Source: Allomyces macrogynus ATCC 38327 (Eukaryota > Blastocladiomycota > Blastocladiomycetes > Blastocladiales > Blastocladiaceae). Taken from it: DNA of 64,000 nt. The stretch spans positions 275,890-339,889 of the forward strand of contig GG745345.1 in assembly GCA_000151295.1 (NCBI GenBank). Reading direction: 5' to 3'. Position 1 is the first letter of the stretch. Each line of letters begins with the position of its first letter. Made by a program: the position numbers and the translations under genes. This document shows positions 9,962 to 21,942 of the stretch, one piece after another. The notes under the pieces are model-generated. The model saw only the letters and a program-made list of their open reading frames with translations, had not been told where the DNA came from and ran no database searches.

Positions 9962-11199
9962 ATGATTGCGCTTTCGGACCATTCTGACAAGAATTGACGA
10001 TCTCTGGTTGGGCTATTTGGGCCACGCATGCATCTTCTCCTTTGCTAACAATGAGTCTGTCTTCTCATTCTCAATTCATCGTGGTACAGGGCAACTTCGT
10101 GTAGTCAACTCGACAAGATTGTTTCCACATCCGCGTACCTACGTAACAGTCGCACAGCTCATGCCAGCCAAGCATCAAAACATGTTGATAAGCGCAGTCC
10201 GCAAATCCACGTAGATACAGGGGCATGTCCACAGCCTGTGCCACCAAGAAACCGACTTGGCAGGCGTCTAAATACATGTACGACACTTTACGATCACCCA
10301 AACATCCTCACGCCCCACATGGCCAAATTACACATCGACGCGACGCAATAGCTGACGACCCCATTGTGCTAAGTGGTCGCTCGATGAGATAGAGGTCAAC
10401 AATTTCATATTCTGCGTCCCCGATGTGCCAAGAAGATGCAGAGACAACAGCTGAGCAATGCTCATCAAGCTGCTGACAGGCTGTTACATTCCGTCGATTG
10501 CAGTGACGATGTCGCTGTTAATGATCGGTGCTGGTCCGACCTCCATTGCTGAGATTCTGCTCCTCATCTGTCATCCACTCAAAAATTTAACTTGCCCGCG
10601 CCTCGGACACTATGCAAACAACTGATTCTCCCTCATCTGCGGCCGAGTTTAGCTCTGCCGGTTTCATTCGCGTTCCCGTGCCAAGCCTGCATGGGCGCGC
10701 GCCATTTCTTTGTCATCATTTTCGGGTCCGATGCGGCCGTCCGTATCCTTTTTCACCATTTCGCCGTCCAAGGAGGGGGTCGCACTCGTCCGCGCCGCTG
10801 CCGATGCGCCCGACGCGGCGCTTGCTTTCGCACGGCGCACTATGTATCCAACCCGCGGTCGCGGACGACACGCTCAACTGGGCAGCCGCTCACAGTGTTG
10901 CTTGCGCTCCTTGCTACGTTGCACATGTTCGTCACATTGGCTGGCGTTGGCTTCTTGGGCTCAATATGGCCGGCACGACATGCTAACAAAGTGACCACAT
11001 CAGAGATCACAACAGTTTCCATCTTGCATATTTTGACAAAGTGTGCGACCGCAGAGGGGGATCAAAAACAAAGGGGAGAACATTGACTGTGGAAGCACCG
11101 CATGAGCCGCCGACTGGGTGGGGATGAAAGCTGGCGCATCGGCTCAGCGGGCGACAGAACAAGAGAAACAAAATCGAGAGCAACTGTGGCAATAAAGTT
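9962..11199. other. Gene-poor stretch; possible decayed exon near 10730-10860
   Basis: No gene can be supported over this 1.2 kb. One plus-strand frame at about 10730-10860 shows locally coding-like residues (ISPSKEGVALVRAAADAPDA), but it has neither a clear start nor a partner exon. It may be a relic. The rest shows nothing recognisable. Confidence 0.3.
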
Positions 11200-11437
11200 G
11201 GCGAGCGGAAGCAATGCACGAGCCGCCGCTGAAGTAGGGCATTGCTAAGTCGCACTGAAGCAACTCCGGGGTTATCCCCCCCAGCTATCCCTGCACTTTG
11301 GGATCGTAGTCGTTAGCCACTCGTTCTCCAAACTCGCGCCCATACTCTGCTCTCCTCTTGGTAATGTGGGGTGCAAAATGTTACATATGAAGTTCGTCGA
11401 TGGGTTGCACGGATGGGAGCCTCAGCCAGCGAGGCGG
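11200..11437 (-). repeat. Dispersed repeat, copy 1 (inverted relative to copy 2 at 29101-29328)
   Basis: Reading the minus strand of this segment gives a diverged copy of 29101-29328. Shared blocks include gagtttggagaacgagtggc, acgatcccaaagtgcag and cggctcgtg. Differences are mostly single substitutions and short gaps, as expected for an old dispersed repeat. A second, shorter version of one end (ggaagcaccgcatgagccgc) lies near 11091-11110, so the unit may be composite. No transposase, long terminal repeat or target duplication was recognised. Both copies sit outside the conserved genes. Confidence 0.75.
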
Positions 11438-11501
11438 TTTGTTGAGATGGGCCTTCATGCATCGCTACACTGAGAGAAAGAATAACCAAGCAAAATATCA
11501 T

Positions 11502-12983
11502 TTACTTGCCCTCCTCGAGCCACTTCTCGTAGGCCTCAAGCCGCTCGCGCTCCTCCTCGGTGTCGTTGGCCTTGGACCGGCGGTACTTGCGCCCGTCATG
11601 GATCTCGGCCACGACCTGCTGGCCCGCGTAGAAGCGGCCGTTCATCAGCTACACACACGGCGAGGAAAAGGTGAGCCAGCATCCCGAACAAACGAGTGGC
11701 GGTGCGGGATTCGTGCGTACCTTGATGCATGCTTGTGCGCTCAGCTCCTCCTTGAACCGAACGACGAGAATGCCTTCGGGCTCAGCCTACACGCGGGAGC
11801 AGATTGTCATTTCATGCGATTTCAGCGAGAGAGCGCGTAGTAGAGGCAGCCGTACATCGTAGAGAATGATGCTCGTCACTTCGCCGACGCGCTCGCACTC
11901 TTCGCGAATATCCTCCTTGATGTCGAGCATCAATGCCGGGTCCTTGGCCAGCTCGTCGAGCGTGAACATGTGCTTGAGCACCACGACCTTGGCGAGCCGC
12001 GCGAGTTTCTTTTCGTTTGGCGCGTCGTCGTTCCAGTCGAGTTTCCTGGTCATTCATTCGCGGTCAGCATCCGCATCGTTGTCCCAAGGCAAGCGCGGTG
12101 AGCCCTAACGTACCGATCAATCTTGGCCATTTTGCGCACTTTCGTCTTCTTATCGAGCGCTAGCTTCTTGGTCCTCGCGGCGGCCAGTTCCTCCTCGGTC
12201 TTTTCGCGAAACTGCGCTTTACTCACGCGCACGACCGAGTTGGGATCGTCGGCACGCAGCCGCGACTCGTCCATGAGTTCAATCGCGAGCTGCACTGACT
12301 CTTCCTTGAAGTAGGTGATCAGCGCGTCGCCCTTGGGGTCGCCGTTCGCGTCCGTGTAGATCTTGATCTTGGGCAGGTTCGTGGCCAGGTCCTCCATGAT
12401 AATCCCGTACTTGGAGAACTCGGTTCGCAGCTCGTCCACGGTCACGTCCTTGGGCAGCTGAGAGACGTAGATTGAGGTGACGGGTTTCGGCGCGGATTCT
12501 TTCCTGCGCTAGAGTGGGGGCGAAGCATGTACTGTGAGCGCAACAGGAACAATACGCGGTGCGGATCGAGTAGGAGAAACGGTACCTTCTCGGCCTTCTC
12601 GCCCTGCACCAGCTCCTTCTGCGCCTTGCGCTTGACGCTCGGCGGCACGACCTACATAAGCGAGTAAATCCGTCAGCATTCCCCCCCACGTCCGCACACA
12701 CAACTCCCGGCCAAACACATACGGTCGCGATCTCCGCGTCGTTGCCGTAGGCATGCTGCACGGCGTCCTCATTCACGACGGGGAACCATGACCGCGACTC
12801 GGCAAGAAACTCCCACTCGACGTCGTCGTCGTCGCGGTAGCACGGGCGGCGCGTGACAGCGTGCAGGAAGACGCGCGGGTCGAGATGCAGGTTGTTGGCG
12901 TCAGGCGGGCGCGTGATGGGCGCCGGTGGTCCTGCGGCAGCGGAAGCAGCGCTCGCGGTCGCGGTGTGGTTGGGTGCAGACAT
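11502..12983 (-). CDS. CUS2: Cus2/Tat-SF1 (HTATSF1) homologue, U2 snRNP splicing factor
   Basis: The minus-strand exons are 12723-12983, 12586-12651, 12114-12508, 11856-12045, 11721-11786 and 11502-11648, which join without a frame break into 374 residues. The family is nuclear, helps fold U2 snRNA and bridges U2 with SF3b. The N-terminal third has the motif RDDDDVEWEFLAESRSWFPV, seen as a Trp-containing lead-in in this family. A first RRM starts at SIYVSQLPKDVTVDELRTEF. It is followed by a basic linker and a second RRM of the U2AF-homology type (WNDDAPNEKKLARLAKVVVL, then GILVVRFKEELSAQACIKLM and NGRFYAGQQVVAEIHDG). The tail EEERERLEAYEKWLEEG is also characteristic. It is divergent from VPS2, with about 665 nt between the starts. 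Confidence 0.93.
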
Positions 12984-13648
12984 GGTGACCGGAGCTGCTG
13001 CTGGTCCGTTGGAACGTAATGGGCGGGCCGGGAGTGGGCGGACGGGTGAGGGGAAGCCGCAGGACAGTTGGACATGGTCAGGGCATCCATGGATCCCCAG
13101 GAGCAGCGAGTTGGAATAGGCGGGCCATCGTCAGGCCGAGCTGCACGCGGGCGGCAGAGCCGGCCATGGTCGGTGCCGGGTACCTTGGTTTAAGTGCGGG
13201 CAGTCGCGAGACGGTGATCGGCGTGCAGCGTGCTGGATGGGGTTGTCGATTTCGTCGACGACAAGGTCGTGGCGGTGGAGATCCGGGCCTGTGTGGGGGT
13301 GAGCACGAAATCCGACGCGAAGCCGGTGAGCCATTGGCCTGCCGCAGCCGTCGCCACAACGTGATCGCGACGGCCCGGCAGTCTGCGCTTGCTGCAGTCG
13401 GAGCGCCCGTCTTGGCGCGTGCCGTTGCTCTGACTTGACGTTGCAAACGGCGACCATGACTATCGCGGCGCCGACCGCACCGCGGACTCCTCCACGCGCC
13501 GATTACCAAAACGACGACAGCACGCTGCGACTGCCCGCATCCAAGCGCTCGTCCAGCACCAGCAACCAGCAGTACCACCAACCCGTTCGTGCGCTCGCGC
13601 TGACCTCCAACTCCGAACCCGACCCACCCCACTGCTGCACCCGCCACG
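12984..13648. other. Divergent promoter region between CUS2 and VPS2
   Basis: About 665 nt separates the two start codons. Overlapping open frames here are antisense shadows without domain content. No TATA box is evident. Confidence 0.4.
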
Positions 13649-14530
13649 ATGATGGACTTTCTCTTTGGCCAGCGCAAGACGCCCGCCGAGATGCTGCGGC
13701 AGCACCAGCGTGCGCTGAACCGCGCCGTGCGCGACCTCGACCGCGAAAAGGCCAAGCTCGAGCAGCAGGAAAAGAAGCTCATCATGGACATCAAGAAATC
13801 GGCTCGCGCTGGCCAAATAGGCGCCTGTAAAGTCATGGCCAAGGACCTCGTGCGCACGCGCAAGTACGTGCAAAAGTTTTACCAGATGCGCACGCAGTTG
13901 CAGGCCGTTGGGTTGCGGATCCAGGTACGCTGACGCGATCGATACGCAAGCGCAAACACGTGTGGACGACCGTACTCACCGGCATGACGCGCCGTTCTGG
14001 GAGTAGACGATGCGTAGCAACCAGGCCATGACCGACGCGATGAAGGGCGTGACCAAGGCGATGCGGTCGATGAACAAGCAAATCAACTTGCCGCAAATCA
14101 CCAAGATCATGATGGAATTTGAAAAGGAGTCGGAGATGATGGACATGAAGGAGGAAATGATGAACGACGCCATCGACGACGCCATGGAGGACGCCGACGA
14201 TGAGGATGAGGAAGAAGAGATTGTGCGCAAGGTGCTCGACGAGATTGGGATCGACCTCGACCAGCAGGTGCGCTGCGTTTCCCGGTTTCTTGCTCACCCC
14301 GCGGATGCCATGCTGACCTCGTCCGCGTTACGTGTTCATAGCTCGTAGACGCGCCAAAAACCTCGCTCGGCGCATCAGCGCAAAAGGCCAACACGGGCCG
14401 CGTCGCCATGGCCGAGGGCGGCAACGGCGGGAGTTCAAGTAGTGGGGCACCAGGCGCGTCCGGGAGTGGCGCACCCGACAACGACGCGGCGCTGCTCGCT
14501 CGGCTCGAGAATTTGCGTCGGGGCGATTGA
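13649..14530 (+). CDS. VPS2: ESCRT-III subunit Vps2/CHMP2
   Basis: Exons 13649-13924, 14007-14267 and 14342-14530 give about 241 residues. ESCRT-III subunits polymerise on endosomal and other membranes and drive inward budding and scission with Vps4. The sequence closely follows CHMP2A: it starts DFLFGQRKTPAEMLRQHQRA, has a basic N-terminal helix, KVMAKDLVRTRKYVQKFYQM, the hallmark MKGVTKAMRSMNKQINLPQI, the acidic segment MKEEMMNDAIDDAMED, and a C-terminal MIM1-like LLARLENLRRGD that would bind the Vps4 MIT domain. The start could be the ATG at 13649 or the one at 13652, and the second fits family length better. All splice sites are GT-AG. Confidence 0.96.
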
Positions 14531-14920
14531 GTGGTGGGTGTGGTTGGTCGTCGTTGCCAGCACGATTCTGCTTGCTCGCGCTGGATTTGTTTCAACGTAG
14601 ATTCTGCTTCCTTGTATTTCTTCACGGTTGTTACAGACCTCCGCGCCTGGACTGAACGGCGTCGAGACGGAAGTGGTCATCGCGAGAATACGCCATAAAA
14701 TTGCACCTGGTCAAGACAACGGTGGACAAAAGAAAGAGAGACGAACAAAAGGCTCTTGAGCAAAAGACGAATTGCGAAAGACATGGGGGTGACAGCGTCC
14801 AGCGGGTTACAGGACCAGGGATAAGGCATCATGACAGTAGCAAGACGACAGAACAAAAAGACGGTACAACAAAAAACAACGCTCGACAAAATGCAGAATC
14901 AAACCGGCGGAGAAACACGC
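14531..14920. other. Convergent intergenic region
   Basis: Both flanking genes end here (VPS2 on plus, the giant membrane protein on minus). The sequence is relatively A-rich on the plus strand (several aaaaaga runs near 14725-14890), consistent with 3' UTRs. No hairpin-type terminator is expected in a eukaryote and none is claimed. Confidence 0.4.
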
Positions 14921-17900
14921 TCAGTACCCGCGCGACACGCTACTCGACCGGCGCACGCCGTGTCCACCACGCGGCCCCAAATTCGACGGCGCCGACGAGA
15001 ACGAATCGCCACGGCGCGGCCGCGTCCCCGTCGGTGGTGTCGAGAGCAGCGTGCCAATGGATGCCGGTCGCGCGCTCAGCTGCGATCCCTGCTGCGGGCA
15101 CCCGCATCCGCGCGGGCCCCCCATGGAACAGGCGCCATTGAAATGGCACAGGCACGGGCAGTGTGTGCTGACCGTTGACCCGTGCGGCGGACTCAGCATG
15201 GCAGTCTGACTGGCAATGACCGAGTAGTCGGACACGGCCGTCGTACGCATCGAGGCGGCCGCGTTCGCACCGCCGTGAGCGGCTTGCCACGCGCGCGACC
15301 CGGGCCCGGCGCGCGAGTCGATCGACGAGTAGTCTTGCCGGCGGGGCTTGGGCGGAGGGACCGGCATCGGCACGGGCATCGGCATCACGACCACAGGTGC
15401 CGCGGTGACGACCTGCGGCGCGCTTGGCAGCTGCACGGACGCTAGTCCACTTGGCGTATGCCGTGGGGGCGACGCCGGCGCCGGCACCGAACTCGCGCGC
15501 GATTGCGGCGACCCCATGTGCACGACATGCTGCTGCGACGTGACCTGCTGCATGACGTTGCGGTCCGAATCACGGCGCACGTGCATGTGCTGCGTGCGCA
15601 CGACATGTTGCTGCTCGCCCTCGTGCACTTGCTTCGAGTAGGACTCGACGTGCGCGTGCGACATGGACGCGCCCGTGTCGAGAGTCGGGAATTGCGACGC
15701 CGACGGCATCTGGATCACATTTGCGTTTCCGGTCGCCGCGGACATGCGTGACGGCGGACGTGTCACGGCGGTGACGGGCAGGGGAGATCCGACTTGCGCC
15801 GCGTACCCGGCCGAACTCACGCGAGGCGGGACCGGTGGCTGCGCGGGCGGCGGCGACATGTGCACCGACGAGGAGCGTGGCGGGACGACGCCCGAGCTGT
15901 ACACGGGGCTCGTGGATGTCGGTGCTGCGGGCATGGCCATCACGACAGGCGGTACCGAAATGGATTGGTGACGCGCATGCGACGAGGCCCGGCTCTCCTC
16001 ACGGACGTGATGGTGAGCCGCAAATGCAGCCGCGGCCGCGGCCTGCTGCTGGTGCTGCGTCGAGGTGGCCGTCTGGTAGCTTGCCGAGTACCCGCCGAGC
16101 TGGCTCGCGTAGTCGGCAGCTTGCTGCTGCTGCTGCTGCTGCTGGACGTGCAAGTACTGCTGGCTCTGCTGTTGCTGCGACTGCTGCTGCTGGACTTGCG
16201 CAAACTGTTGCTGTTGCTGTGCGTATTGCTGCTGCGACGCGTGCGCCTCGGCGTGAGCGTACTGCTGCTGGGCCGTTGTCGTCGTTGTCACGACCTGTTG
16301 GTGCTCGACGACCTGTTGCTGTTGCTGTTGCTGGTGAATCGCGGCCGACTGCTTCGCTTGCGCCTGCGTCGTCTGCACTTGGACCTGCAGCTGTTGTTGC
16401 ATCGACGCTTGCGCGCCCCACGTTTGGTCGTAGAAATCTATGTGAATGATCGCGTTAGTCAAAGGCCTCAGTACGCCTGCAAATTAAAGAAATACGGCGT
16501 ACCATGAACATTCGTGCGCCCAGCACCCTGCGTCGGCGGCCGACCAATACTCCCCGACGGCCTCGGCTGGCCATTCACGAGCAAAGCATTCGTCTCGACT
16601 GCTGCAGTGGCACCCGCCGTCGCCGCGGCCGTCATTGTGACCGCAGCCGCATTCGCAACGACCATCGTCGTCGCCGTGCGAGACGACCGGCTGCTCTTAC
16701 TCGAAACGGTTGTCATGACCGCGGCCAACCGCCCGAGCTGTGCGGCCTCGAGCCAATCGTTACGTTTCTTGGCGCTCACGCAGCACCCAACAACGAGCAA
16801 AAACACCCATCCGGCAAACGTGACGAGCGCGCCGGCCGCGTAGTTGAGAATGATGTTGACGACAATCAGCAGAATCAGTGCGCGCTTATAGGACTCGCTG
16901 TAGAACTGGTTGGCGAAGTCCGAGTACTTGCTCGCGATCCGGTCGACGAGCGGCTGGTATTGTTGGCCGGTCGGCGACTTGGGACTTGTCGTGCCGCTCC
17001 CGGACCCACTCCCAGACCCCGCGCCGCTTCCAGACCCAGGCCCAGACCCTGCACCGGAACCCGATCCGCTGCTAGACCCGCTCCCAGAGCTTGAGCCGCC
17101 GCCAGAAGCGCTCCCCGAGCTGGAACCGCTCGCGGACCCGGACCCCGAACCGCTGCCTGCGCCGCTGGCAGATCCCGGTCCCGAGCTGGAGCTGGAACCG
17201 CTGCTGGATCCGCTCCCCGAGCTAGAACCCGAGCTCGAGCTCGATCCGCTGCTCGAGTTCGACCCAGAAGACGAACCGGAGCTCGAATTAGACCCACTCG
17301 ACGAGCCCGAGTTCGACCCACTTCCACTTCCCGACCCACTCCCGGCCCCACTCCCGCCGCCGCCGGCACCGCACGTCCACGTAGGCGTCGGCGTGATCGT
17401 CGTCCCCGACACGGTCGTCGGCGTGGGCGTGAACCGCGTGCATGTCGTCGTGGTCGTGCTCATCAACGTGGGTTCCGGCGTGGGCGTGCCACCAAACTCG
17501 ACCGCGTAGGTCGTCGTTTCAAACACGACATACGCCGTCGTGCGCGATACGGCCGTCTTGTACCCGATCCGCCCGCCCAACTCGGGCGGCGGTAGCTGCA
17601 CACCCCACGTGAGTGTCGCGTGCACATCGATCGTCAGTGCGCCGCCGACGACGGCCGCACCGCGTTCAACGAGTCGGTTCGCGGCGAGCGCGGGCGTGGG
17701 CGCAATCAGCGCCGCCGCGGTCGTGGGGGTCGGGGACACGTAGTTCTGAATCCAGTTGGGCGTGGCCGGGGACATGATGCCGGGGAAGAAGAAGGTGACG
17801 AGGAACGCGAACGGGGTCGTCGACGTGACGGGCACGCACAGGTAGATCAAGACAATGGTCGCGTAGAGCGTGAACGTGCCAAAAACGGCGAGGACCAGTG

Positions 17901-19617
17901 GGCGGAAGGTCGCGTTCTGCGCGGCGTGCCGGATCCCGCGCTTCGAGATTTGTTTCATTGAACCGAGCGTCGTGGGTCCGTTGCCGCCGGGCGACGTCGA
18001 GTAAATGGCGCCGTCGCGAATGAAGAGCGTGCTGTTCTTGGGGATCGAGACGTTCGACGAGAAGAGCGACCCAAGATCGACACCGACGAGCGTGAAGACG
18101 CGGCCTTTGAGCGACATGAGAATGTGGTAGTAGTGGATCGGGTAGTTGATGAGCACGTTCGAGGCCAGGTTGGAAATGGGCGCGGCGACGACGATGCTCA
18201 GCACGAGCTGGATGGTCGTGTCGGACGCGAGCGCAAACAAGTCGGGGCCTTTGAGCACGAGCAGCTGGTAGAGGACCAGGCACAGCACTGTCACGTCGAA
18301 CGCGAGCAGCGTCGCCTTGAGTGCAATCAGCGCCGAGAGCGTGTACGCCTGCTTGGTCAAAATGAACGCGCGGCCAATCGCCCACGCGTGGACGATCACC
18401 GTGGCCGCGAGCGACATGATGAAGAGAATCAGTTGCGCCGAGGGCGCCGCGAGCGACGTGATGCCCGATGGCAGCGTGAGCAGCGGGCTGTCGATCGGCA
18501 CAATGAACGGCAGGCTCGAGCTCACAGCCACTTCCATGAACCGGTAGTGGTAGATCTTGATGACCGTGTTGATGAGCAGCACGATAATGTCGAGTACCAG
18601 CTCGTTGCCCGAGACGAGACCCCACATGGACAGGTGCTGGATGTTGGGCTTGCCGTTGAACCATAGCCAGTACTTGGGCACGCGGCACCGGCTGTCGTCT
18701 TCGTCGCGCTCGGCCGCGCGCAGACAGTTGGGCAGGCACCCATGATTGGTCGGCATAGGCTGCAACACCTTGGCGAGCGCGTAAATGAAATCAATGGCCG
18801 TGAACACGGTCGACGCCACGTAGAAACTGTCGGCATCAAACGTGGCCGAGAGCAGCGAGTAGGTCGTGACCGTCGTGAAAATGGTCAGCGCAGACGTGAT
18901 GACCGACCGGATAAAGTTGAAGTAGACGAGCCACTGCCGAAACTCGATGATGAGCTTGGTCGCTGCCTGCGTCGTGCTCGTATACAGCACCGAGCTGCCC
19001 GGGTGCTGCGACTGGTCCTCGCCGTGGATGTTGAACGACGACGTGATCTTTTCAGCAAGCTCGAGGTCACCGACGCGGCGGTGGCCCGACCGCCGCGTGC
19101 CCGTGCCGTTGGTGATGGCTTGTGCGGGATAGATCTCACCGACCGTGTGCTGCTGGTGTTGCTGGTGATAGTGCTGCTGCGCTTGCTGCGTCTGCTGCGC
19201 CTGGTAGTTGTACGCGGCGGCTCCGGTCACGGCGGCGGACGCACCTGCTGCAGCGATCGTGTTCGCGGCGGCGGTCGTAGCCGCGCCCATCACGACCGCG
19301 TCCGTCACGTCCACATGCTGCTGCTGGTATAATTGCTGCTGTTGCTGGTGCTGCTCGTGGTACTGCTGCGCGGCATACTGCGCCGCGGCGGACTGGGCCT
19401 GCGCCGCGGCCTGGTACTGCTCCTGTGTGACGTGGACCTGCTGTTGCTGCTGGTGCTGGTGCTGCTCGAAATGCTGCTGCTGCGCGGTCTGCACGTTCTG
19501 GAGCTCGTGCAACTGCTGCTGCTGGGACGCGTAGGCCGCCGCCGCCGACTCGTGGTGGTATTGCGCCGATGTGGCCGCAGCAGCAGTGGCGGTCGTAGTC
19601 GCGGTCGCGTGATAAGA

Positions 19618-19665
<48 letters not shown>

Positions 19666-21942
19666 GACCCGGCTCGCCGACGCGTACGCGGCGGCCTGCG
19701 CGAGCGACACCGCCGGCGCGGGCGTCGCGACCGTCGATGCGACCGTCTCCATCGTCTCGACCGGCTGCTGCTGGTACTGCACCTGCGCCTGCTGTTGTTG
19801 TTGCGTTGCGCCCACAACCGCCGCCGAGTACCCCGCCGACTCATTATGAAACTCGAGTCGCTCCTGGTGCGCGTTCTCGCCATGGTGCACCGTGACCGTC
19901 GCGTTCTCGGCCTTCACCGCGTGCCCGCCCTGGACCACCTCGTGCGCCTGGTACTGGTGCGCGACGTACTGAGCGCCCTGCTGGTACCGTGCGGCATAGT
20001 GTGTGTGCGTCTGCTCGAACTGCGAAGCGCTTGCCGCGCTCACAACGGTCGCGGGCTGCGAGCCGCCGGGCTGCGAGCCGCCGGGCTGCGAGGGCCGCGA
20101 CGAGCTCGCGTTCGAGACGACTGAAGTGCCGAGCTTGGACGGAGCGGGTTTCGAAGAGACAGTCGAGGACCCGATCTTCGAGACGGCCGACGAGTTGGTC
20201 TTGGACACGACCGAGGACCCGATTTTGGAGACGACCGAGGACCCGGGCCGCGACACGGTCGAGACCGACGGCGAGGTCATGGGCGGCGGAACAACCACGG
20301 GTTTCTGCGGCGGTGGTACGGCCACGGGCTTGGGCGAGGCGAGCGACGTGGGTTTCGGCGACGCGAGTGATGACGGCTTGGGCGAAGCGATAGGCGGGAG
20401 CACGGCCACCGTCGCCGACCCATCTGCGACACTTGGCGCCGCGACGATCGACGACGTTGCATTCGACGACGACGCAAGACTATGATACGTAGTCAGCGAC
20501 GTCCCGATCGTCGACGAGTGCTTGGCCGCGGCAATCGCCATGGCGGCCGCATTGTTCGCGGCCTCGATCGATGTCGACGCCATGGTCCCGGCAATCGTCA
20601 GGTTCGGGCCAATACTCGGGGGCCGCGGCGCCGGGATCAGCGTCGGGTACTCCGTCGGCGAGAACGAGTCGGCCGGGGACGAGGGGAGGTCCGCATAGAC
20701 GGACGGTTCCGAGGACGATGTGGACGAGGACTTGGTCGAGGCGAGCGTGTCAGTCACCGCGTCGCCGGCAGTGGCCGCCATGGACGTCGCGAGCAGGTGG
20801 TGCTGCTCGACGTGGTGGTGGCGGTGGTGGTGGCCGTGGTGCTCTTCCTCGACGTGGTGGTGATGGTGCTCCTCGACGTGGTGGTGCAGCTCCATCGCTT
20901 CCGCCTCCGACGAAGACGACGCCGTGACGTACGCCTCGCGACGCGCATTGAGCTTGGCCTTAATCGCCTCGGCCTTGGCGAGCGCCGACGCCGCGACCCC
21001 GCTCCACAGCGACCCGGCGGCCGTCGTAATCGTACTCGCCGTCGCAATTGACGGCTCATAGACCGCCGGCGGCGCCTCCGCCGCAGGAGCGACCTCCGCC
21101 ACCGGCTCCGTCTCGACGACCGACTCGGACGGCGCCACCGACGGCGGGTAATCCGCACCGACGTAATCGGCCACGGGCATTTCAGCTCCCGCCGCCGCAC
21201 CGGGTTTCGGTCGTCGCGAGCCCGACAGCGTCATATGGCCCGGCATAAGTACCGACGACTTGCTGCGGCGGCGCTTGATGCGCACGAGCGACGATTTCTT
21301 GGACTCGGTCGTCGCAGCGAATTGCGCGGCGAGCTGATCGCTCGCGGCGCGGTCCATAGTCATGACCCAAGCGCCGGGAACGTCGTCATCGGCTGCGGCA
21401 GCAGCGGCGGCAGCGGGGATCGGTGGGACGGGGATGTGCGCGTATTGGCCGGGTGCCGGGATCACGATGATTTCGTCGGCGTGCTCGAGGGTTGACGGGG
21501 ACACAGTCGAGAGGGTTCTGAAGTGGAGGGCGAAGCGGATCAGTTCGTCAGTCACGGCCAAAATCACTCCTCTCCCGACTCGTGCGGAAAAACAAACGCA
21601 CTGGAACGAATCGGACGTGGATCCCGGCGTCCGGTCCTCAATCGTTGGCAAATCGGGTGCACTACAAGAGGAACAAAAATTTAAGCACAGCGCTCAAATA
21701 ACCGCGACCAAGCACAAGCCAAATGGCGCGTACTCCTTGACGAGCATCCGGTCATCGGATCCGACGCGGCGCAAATGATGCCGCTTCGCTGCAACCGTGG
21801 TGGCAATCTTGGTCGTGGCTGCATGATGCCGCGTCGCAAAGCCCGCGGCCGTGGCCACGGTGGTCGTGTGCCGTACGTGGTGCGCCGTGGTCGTCATCCG
21901 GCTCGTGTCGCCGCGGCGCGACGAGGCGGCTGTGTTGAGCAT
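14921..21942 (-). CDS. Very large multi-pass membrane protein with His-, Gln- and Ser/Gly-rich regions, family unknown
   Basis: Exons on the minus strand are 21734-21942, 21602-21661, 16503-21517 and 14921-16437, joined by introns of 72, 84 and 65 nt. The sum is exactly in frame and encodes about 2,266 residues. The first 70 residues are basic and Thr/Ala/His-rich. A His-rich block lies at about residues 298-331, Gln-rich tracts follow (14 uninterrupted CTG units, read as CAG, at 19621-19662), and about 400 residues (roughly 945-1347) contain many hydrophobic helices with a Cys-containing loop (HGCLPNCLRAAERDEDDSRC). Next come a Thr/Pro-rich segment, a Ser/Gly/Asn stalk of about 115 residues (about 1479-1595), another hydrophobic helix with a GCCVSAKKR cytosolic edge, and a Gln/Ser-rich tail. 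I do not recognise the family. The stalk suggests a wall- or surface-spanning role, but that is inference. Confidence 0.8.
19621..19662 (-). repeat. (CAG)14 microsatellite coding polyglutamine
   Basis: Fourteen uninterrupted CTG units on the plus strand read as CAG in the giant membrane protein gene and encode a pure glutamine run. Surrounding Gln codons are interrupted, so this pure tract is likely the length-variable part. Confidence 0.9.

Noticed and set aside
15182..16507. Long plus-strand open frames across 15.2-16.5 kb rich in Leu and Arg
   Set aside because: They are antisense to the Gln-rich exon of the giant membrane protein. CAG-rich coding sequence reads as Leu or Ala runs on the other strand.
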